A DNA stretch of 39,508 nucleotides, from contig JAGBND010000061.1 in assembly GCA_017634575.1 (NCBI GenBank), positions 1 through 39,508 of the forward strand. The letters are read 5' to 3'. This stretch comes from Bacillota bacterium. GTDB lineage: Bacteria; Bacillota; Clostridia; Lachnospirales; Bianqueaceae. A program made the translations under genes and the position numbers. Below, piece after piece: positions 35,374 through 39,508 of this stretch. Within the stretch, counting starts at the first letter, position 1, and each line of letters begins with the position of its first letter. The notes under the pieces were generated by a model. The model saw only the letters and a list, made by a program, of their open reading frames with translations, had not been told where the DNA came from and made no database searches.

Positions 35374-35958
35374 ATGTTTGTGAACCTGGAAATGGAAAAG
35401 CGGATTGTGCGGGAAAAGCGCCTGCTGCGCCTGGAGGCGAGGAAAAGGCGGGATGCATTTTTCCTGACAGAAGAACGTCTGGAAGAGGATCGGCTGATCT
35501 TCGTGCATGCATCAGCCCTGTTTGATGACTTTGATACGGTGCTTGCTTACAGCGCCTTTTCCAGCGAAGCCTGCACCATGGATCTGATGAAGGAGGCTTT
35601 AAAGCGGGGAAAACGCCTTGGCCTTCCGAAAATCTATCCAAATGGAGAGATGGTCTTTTATCAGATCGACGACCTGAACAGTCTTTTGCCCCATGCCTAT
35701 GGCATGCTGGAGCCTACGGGACAGGAGCCTGTGATCGATGTGGATGGAAAAAGCCTGATGCTTTTACCGGGACTTGCCTTTGACAGGACGAGGCATCGCC
35801 TTGGCTACGGAGGTGGCTACTACGACCGGTATCTGGAAAACAGAAGCCCCGGTCTTTTAGCCGGAATCGGTTACAGCGTTCAGCTTTTTGAATCAGTGCC
35901 CCAGACGGATACGGATCATCCACTGGATGTGATGATATTGGGAAAAGACAGGTTTTGA
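35374..35958 (+). CDS. 5-formyltetrahydrofolate cyclo-ligase
   Basis: The enzyme uses ATP to convert 5-formyl-THF to 5,10-methenyl-THF, returning folate to the one-carbon pool used by MetF and MetH. The 194-residue protein has an N-terminal basic helix (REKRLLRLEARKRRDAF), KRLGLPKIYPNGEMVFY, the LLPGLAFDRTRHRLGYGGGYYDRYL nucleotide-binding block, and a C-terminal PLDVMI. ATG 35374 has GGGAGG very close upstream; GTG 35380 has better spacing and may be the true start. Confidence 0.92.
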   Translation: MFVNLEMEKRIVREKRLLRLEARKRRDAFFLTEERLEEDRLIFVHASALFDDFDTVLAYSAFSSEACTMDLMKEALKRGKRLGLPKIYPNGEMVFYQIDDLNSLLPHAYGMLEPTGQEPVIDVDGKSLMLLPGLAFDRTRHRLGYGGGYYDRYLENRSPGLLAGIGYSVQLFESVPQTDTDHPLDVMILGKDRF

Positions 35959-35966
35959 TACAAACT

Positions 35967-36013
35967 GCAGCAGGAAAACAGTCCTTTTCGCAGGAAATTT
36001 CCTTGGATGCTGC
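35967..36013. repeat. Nested inverted repeats upstream of ruvA
   Basis: In the 86-base gap before ruvA, GCAGCA (35967-35972) pairs with TGCTGC (36008-36013). The perfect palindrome AGGAAATTTCCT (35992-36003) lies inside. It has no T-run. It could be an operator or RNA hairpin. No LexA-type GAAC...GTTC site is seen. Confidence 0.35.
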
Positions 36014-36044
36014 GGATTAGTGCATACGGAGTAATGGATTTGTT

Positions 36045-36668
36045 ATGATTGCTTTTATCAGAGGCATCTTGGATGCAATAGAGCAAGACGCAGTGCTTGT
36101 GGATGTGAACGGGGTAGGATACCGCGTTTACACGCCCATCAGCCAGGATCTGCTTACGAGCGGCGTAGGAAGTGAGATTAAGCTTTATACCTATCTCAGC
36201 GTCAGAGAAGATGCGATGACGCTTTACGGGTTTTTAGATCAGGAGAGGCTTGGACTGTTTAAGCTGCTGATCAGCGTGGGCGGTATCGGTCCCCGGTCAG
36301 GTCTCGCTTTCTTTTCCGCCTTAAGCGCCAGAGAGATTGTGTCTGCCATTTTATCAGAAGATAAAAAGACTCTGCAGTCGGTGCCGGGCATTGGCGCCAA
36401 GACGGCCGGAAGGATTATTCTGGATCTGAAGGATAAGGTTTCCGGCACGGTATCCTTTGCCGGCTCTGATCAGACCGATGAAATCCCCGGCGCTCCCATC
36501 ACATCAGGCAGCGTGGCAGACGAAGCCGTTATGGCCCTTGTATCGCTGGGCTATACCCAGTCGGAAGCCTCGAAGGCTGTTCGGGCCGTGATTTCTTCAA
36601 AAACGGAGGCCGGAACTACGCAGAGCCTTGAACAGATTATTCGCAGCTGTCTGAAACTGCTTTACTAA
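36045..36668 (+). CDS. ruvA: Holliday junction branch migration protein RuvA
   Basis: RuvA binds four-way junctions and loads RuvB. The 207-residue protein begins MIAFIRGILDAIEQDAVLVDVNGVGYRV (OB domain), has helix-hairpin-helix segments GGIGPRSGLAFFSAL and VPGIGAKTAGRIILDLKDK, and a C-terminal RuvB-binding domain (EAVMALVSLGYTQSEASKAV). The best ribosome site GGAG (36028-36031) is 13 bases away; a four-codon reading frame at 36034 ends overlapping the ruvA ATG, which might couple translation. Confidence 0.97.
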   Translation: MIAFIRGILDAIEQDAVLVDVNGVGYRVYTPISQDLLTSGVGSEIKLYTYLSVREDAMTLYGFLDQERLGLFKLLISVGGIGPRSGLAFFSALSAREIVSAILSEDKKTLQSVPGIGAKTAGRIILDLKDKVSGTVSFAGSDQTDEIPGAPITSGSVADEAVMALVSLGYTQSEASKAVRAVISSKTEAGTTQSLEQIIRSCLKLLY

Positions 36669-36683
36669 AAATGAGGTTTGTAA

Positions 36684-37784
36684 ATGGAACAGGGAAGCTT
36701 TGAAGAGCGTCTGGAAGCCTTTGGAAGGCTGATGGATACAAAGGTAAAACAGGAAGAAAAAGATTCCGAAAGATCGCTGCGACCAAAAACCTTTGACGAC
36801 TATATTGGTCAGGAAGAGGTTAAGGAAAACCTGAAGGTGTTTATCACGGCAGCGAAGCAGCGAAAAGAGCCACTGGATCATGCGTTGTTCTATGGTCCTC
36901 CCGGACTGGGAAAAACATCCATCGCCATGATCATTGCCAGCGAGATGGGGGTGAATATTAAAATCACCACCGGACCGGCCATCGAAAGACCGGGAGACAT
37001 GGCAGCGATCCTGAACAACCTTTCCGAAGGCGATGTTTTGTTTATCGATGAGATTCACCGCCTGAACCGGCAGGTGGAGGAGGTTTTGTACCCGGCCATG
37101 GAAGATTTTGCTGTGGATATTATGATCGGCAAAGGGCCGCAGGCAAAATCCATCCGTCTGGATATTCCCAAGTTTACCTTGATCGGCGCTACCACCAGAG
37201 CCGGACTTTTGTCGGCCCCCCTCAGGGACCGGTTCGGCATGGTCAATCATATGGAGTTTTATCAGGTTTCCGAACTGGCGAAAATCGTTGAGAATTCAGC
37301 GAAAACCCTGGAAGTGGAGATCGACAGGGAAGGCGCGGAGGAGATCGCCAGAAGAAGCCGGGGCACCCCCAGACTTGCCAACCGGCTGCTTCGCCGGGTT
37401 AGAGATTTTGCTCAGGTGCGCTATGGCGGCGTCATCGATGAAGATGTGGCTGCGGTGGCTTTGGATGCGTTGAAGGTGGATCCCAACGGTCTAGACAGCG
37501 TAGACCGTAAAATGCTCACAGCCATGATCGAGCTCTATGGAGGCGGCCCGGTGGGCATTGAAACACTGGCGGCATCCATCGGTGAAGATTCCGGAACCAT
37601 CGAGGATGTCTGCGAGCCCTATCTGATGCAGAAGGGATTTTTGCAGCGCACACCCCGGGGACGGGTGGTGACGGACTATTGCCGCGCATATTTTCACTAT
37701 CCGGTTCCCTCAAAGAATAATTCAGGCAGCGACGGATCCGGAAAAGACAACCGGGATCAGTTGAAGCTGGGAGATTTTGAATGA
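36684..37784 (+). CDS. ruvB: Holliday junction branch migration helicase RuvB
   Basis: RuvB is the AAA+ motor of branch migration. The 366-residue protein has a modestly extended N-terminus (about 30 residues before [12 protein letters not shown]), Walker A GPPGLGKT at 71-78, Walker [11 protein letters not shown] at about 120-129, [18 protein letters not shown], and a winged-helix C-terminus ([16 protein letters not shown]) with a short polar tail. GAGG (36673-36676) is 7 bases upstream of the ATG. It overlaps the next gene by ATGA. Confidence 0.98.
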   Translation: MEQGSFEERLEAFGRLMDTKVKQEEKDSERSLRPKTFDDYIGQEEVKENLKVFITAAKQRKEPLDHALFYGPPGLGKTSIAMIIASEMGVNIKITTGPAIERPGDMAAILNNLSEGDVLFIDEIHRLNRQVEEVLYPAMEDFAVDIMIGKGPQAKSIRLDIPKFTLIGATTRAGLLSAPLRDRFGMVNHMEFYQVSELAKIVENSAKTLEVEIDREGAEEIARRSRGTPRLANRLLRRVRDFAQVRYGGVIDEDVAAVALDALKVDPNGLDSVDRKMLTAMIELYGGGPVGIETLAASIGEDSGTIEDVCEPYLMQKGFLQRTPRGRVVTDYCRAYFHYPVPSKNNSGSDGSGKDNRDQLKLGDFE

Positions 37785-39508
37785 AACCAGATCATAAGCA
37801 GCCGTTGATGCCCCGGGAAGCGGAGCTGCGAGCACCAGAGGTGCGAGTAGCGGAGCTACTTGCGCCCTCAGGCAGCCTCTCCTGTATGAAAGCGGCCATA
37901 TCCGGCGGCGCAGACGCTGTTTATTTTGGCGGGACCGCTTTTAACGCCAGAAAGAGCGCTGCTAATTTCACAAAGGAAGATATCGAAGAAGGCATCCGGC
38001 TTTGCCGTCTTCATGGGGTAAGGACCCATTTGACGGTGAACACCAGCATCAAAGAAAAAGAATTCCCTCAGCTGATCGATTTTCTGGAGGAGACGGTGCC
38101 CCTTGGGGTGGATGCGCTGATTGTTCAGGATCCGGGGGTTATGCTGTATCTGCGGGAGCATTTCCCGGATGTGGAAATCCATGCCAGCACGCAGATGGCC
38201 GTCAGCAGCCTGGATGGGGCTAAGCTCATGGAATCCATGGGCATCTCCAGAGTCGTGCTGGCCAGAGAGCTGACCCTTTCCGAGATCGAGAAAATCCGCC
38301 GCGGCACAAAGCTTTCGCTGGAAGTTTTTGTACATGGCGCTCTTTGTTACGGCGTTTCCGGCAGATGCCTGATGAGTTCTTTCCATGGCGGCCGATCCGG
38401 AAACAGAGGCGCCTGCGCCCAGCCCTGCAGGCTCTGGTATGAATGCCAAAGCATGGAAGAGGGCCTGAATGCCAGGGGAAAAGACAGCCAAAGATCAGCG
38501 GGAGAGAGGACGGCAGAGGGTTATTTTCTGAACCTCAAGGACCAGGCGGCTTATCCCCATTTGAAGCAGCTTCTAGATCTGGGGGTTGATTCTTTTAAAA
38601 TAGAAGGGCGGATGAAATCAGAGGCCTATGTTTATGCGGTTTCCAGGTTCTACCGTTCCCTCATTACGGAATATGAAAAAACAGGAAACATCCTTCCACC
38701 CTCCAAGGATCAGCTGGACGAGCTGAAACAGCTGTTCAACAGAGGATCCTTTACAGACGGCTATTTTCTTCATAAAGACCATATGATAGAGCCTTTAACA
38801 CCCAAAAACCAGGGGCTTCGCATTGGCCGCGTAAAAAGCGTCCAGGGATCCAGGATTCAGATCGAATCCGGATATCCGATGCATGCCGGCGACGAGCTGG
38901 AGATAGACCCATCCCAAAAAACTGGCGCCTATCCGGCAGCCGTTCGGTTGTCCGCCTCTATGCTTCGTTCAGACCGCCTGGCTGTTTTCAATTTCAAAGA
39001 TCCTCATTTTCACATCGCCGAGAACGATTCGGTAAGAAGAGTTGTGGACCCCGTGCTGCAGAATGAATTGAGCCGGAAAAGCGCAGAGCCTGTGCCTGTC
39101 CCCATAAGGATCAGCGGCGTTTTAAGAGAAGGAATGCCTTCCCAGTGGAAAGCCGTGGTCAGGGATCATGTGATGCAAATCGAGGGGCCGGCTCCCGAAA
39201 GAGCCGAAAAAACATCTCTGTCCAAAGAAACGATACAAGCCCAGATGTCCAGGATGGGCAATTCGCCCTTTGTGCTGGAAGGAATTTATCTCGAGATGGA
39301 TGACAATCTGTTTCTTCCCGTATCTTCCTTAAATCAGATCCGCCGCCAGCTTACGGAAGGCATGGAGGAAATCCTCACCAGCCGTCCGAAGATAAGCGCT
39401 GCAGGTGGTTGTCCGAAAAAGTTCGCTGATGCGGACCCGGGAAGGGTCTCGTCGGATAGCCTCAGCACCTTTGAGGGCTGCGGCGCCATGCAGATCGTCT
39501 TTGAAAAC
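37781..39508 (+). CDS. Peptidase U32 family protein (3' end outside the window)
   Basis: A reading frame of 576 codons runs to the window end without a stop, so the gene is cut off. Residues about 24-240 form the U32 domain: [44 protein letters not shown], and the U32 signature [19 protein letters not shown] with downstream Cys residues of a likely metal or Fe-S site ([11 protein letters not shown]). [22 protein letters not shown] block and a DUF3656-like region follow. U32 proteins include collagenase-like enzymes and tRNA or ubiquinone hydroxylation factors; the function here is open. The start overlaps ruvB (ATGA), with GGGAG 7 bases upstream. The N-terminus carries a short AELRAP/AELLAP duplication. 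Confidence 0.9.
   Translation, partial: MKPDHKQPLMPREAELRAPEVRVAELLAPSGSLSCMKAAISGGADAVYFGGTAFNARKSAANFTKEDIEEGIRLCRLHGVRTHLTVNTSIKEKEFPQLIDFLEETVPLGVDALIVQDPGVMLYLREHFPDVEIHASTQMAVSSLDGAKLMESMGISRVVLARELTLSEIEKIRRGTKLSLEVFVHGALCYGVSGRCLMSSFHGGRSGNRGACAQPCRLWYECQSMEEGLNARGKDSQRSAGERTAEGYFLNLKDQAAYPHLKQLLDLGVDSFKIEGRMKSEAYVYAVSRFYRSLITEYEKTGNILPPSKDQLDELKQLFNRGSFTDGYFLHKDHMIEPLTPKNQGLRIGRVKSVQGSRIQIESGYPMHAGDELEIDPSQKTGAYPAAVRLSASMLRSDRLAVFNFKDPHFHIAENDSVRRVVDPVLQNELSRKSAEPVPVPIRISGVLREGMPSQWKAVVRDHVMQIEGPAPERAEKTSLSKETIQAQMSRMGNSPFVLEGIYLEMDDNLFLPVSSLNQIRRQLTEGMEEILTSRPKISAAGGCPKKFADADPGRVSSDSLSTFEGCGAMQIVFEN

Noticed and set aside
35959..36044. SOS (LexA) box upstream of ruvAB.
   Set aside because: No GAAC-N4-GTTC or close variant is present; only AGGAAATTTCCT and a GCAGCA/TGCTGC pair were found.
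1..39508. CRISPR array, prophage, toxin-antitoxin or biosynthetic cluster.
   Set aside because: No regularly spaced repeats and no phage, toxin or biosynthetic domains were seen; nearly all of the window is assigned to core or metabolic genes.

Overview
The window is a 39.5 kb stretch of a bacterial chromosome of moderate GC content. Gene order (plsX-acpP-rnc-smc-ftsY and Asp23-nusB-xseAB-ispA-dxs-tlyA-recN), strong AGGAGG-type ribosome binding sites and a separate biotin carrier in a sodium-pump decarboxylase operon point to an anaerobic Firmicute of class Clostridia. A Lachnospiraceae-like organism is my guess, inferred from memory of gene order and not tested by search. Nearly all genes are on the + strand; only one transporter and one tRNA are on the - strand. 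No prophage, intact insertion sequence, CRISPR array or antibiotic cluster is visible.

Layout. 0.1-6.8 kb: lipid, RNA-processing and chromosome operon plsX, acyl-carrier-like gene, rnc, smc, ftsY, closed by tandem hairpins. 7.0-7.8 kb: a domesticated-looking relative of IS200/RAYT transposases whose catalytic HUH histidines are gone, flanked by two related palindromes. 7.8-11.4 kb: a promoter with a palindromic operator candidate, then an oxaloacetate decarboxylase sodium pump split into gamma-like, biotin carrier, beta and alpha subunits, with codon use suggesting high expression. 11.4-15.2 kb: tRNA-Leu(UAG) on the - strand, Xaa-Pro aminopeptidase, rarA and a DegV protein. 15.2-20.3 kb: AEC transporter (- strand), O-acetylhomoserine sulfhydrylase-like enzyme, aspartase and a lactonase-fold beta-propeller. 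20.3-26.1 kb: metF, metH and leuS. 26.1-35.4 kb: Asp23 protein, a ~200 bp nested inverted-repeat element, then a tightly overlapping chain nusB-xseA-xseB-ispA-dxs-tlyA-recN-HI0933 flavoprotein. 35.4-39.5 kb: 5-formyl-THF cyclo-ligase, ruvA, ruvB and a U32 peptidase gene that runs off the window.

How the genes fit together. MetY-type sulfhydrylase can make homocysteine, which MetF and MetH methylate to methionine; the cyclo-ligase feeds the same folate pool. Aspartase yields fumarate and the decarboxylase turns oxaloacetate into pyruvate while exporting sodium, so both are C4-acid enzymes; both promoters carry perfect 16-bp palindromes of unrelated sequence. RuvAB, RecN, XseAB and RarA form a DNA repair and recombination set.

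Most of the window is ordinary core genome. The points most worth a second look are: the acyl-carrier-like protein with lysine at the phosphopantetheine serine position; the HUH-less RAYT relative between related palindromes; the nested inverted-repeat element before nusB; the two palindromic operator candidates; and promoters embedded in upstream terminators.
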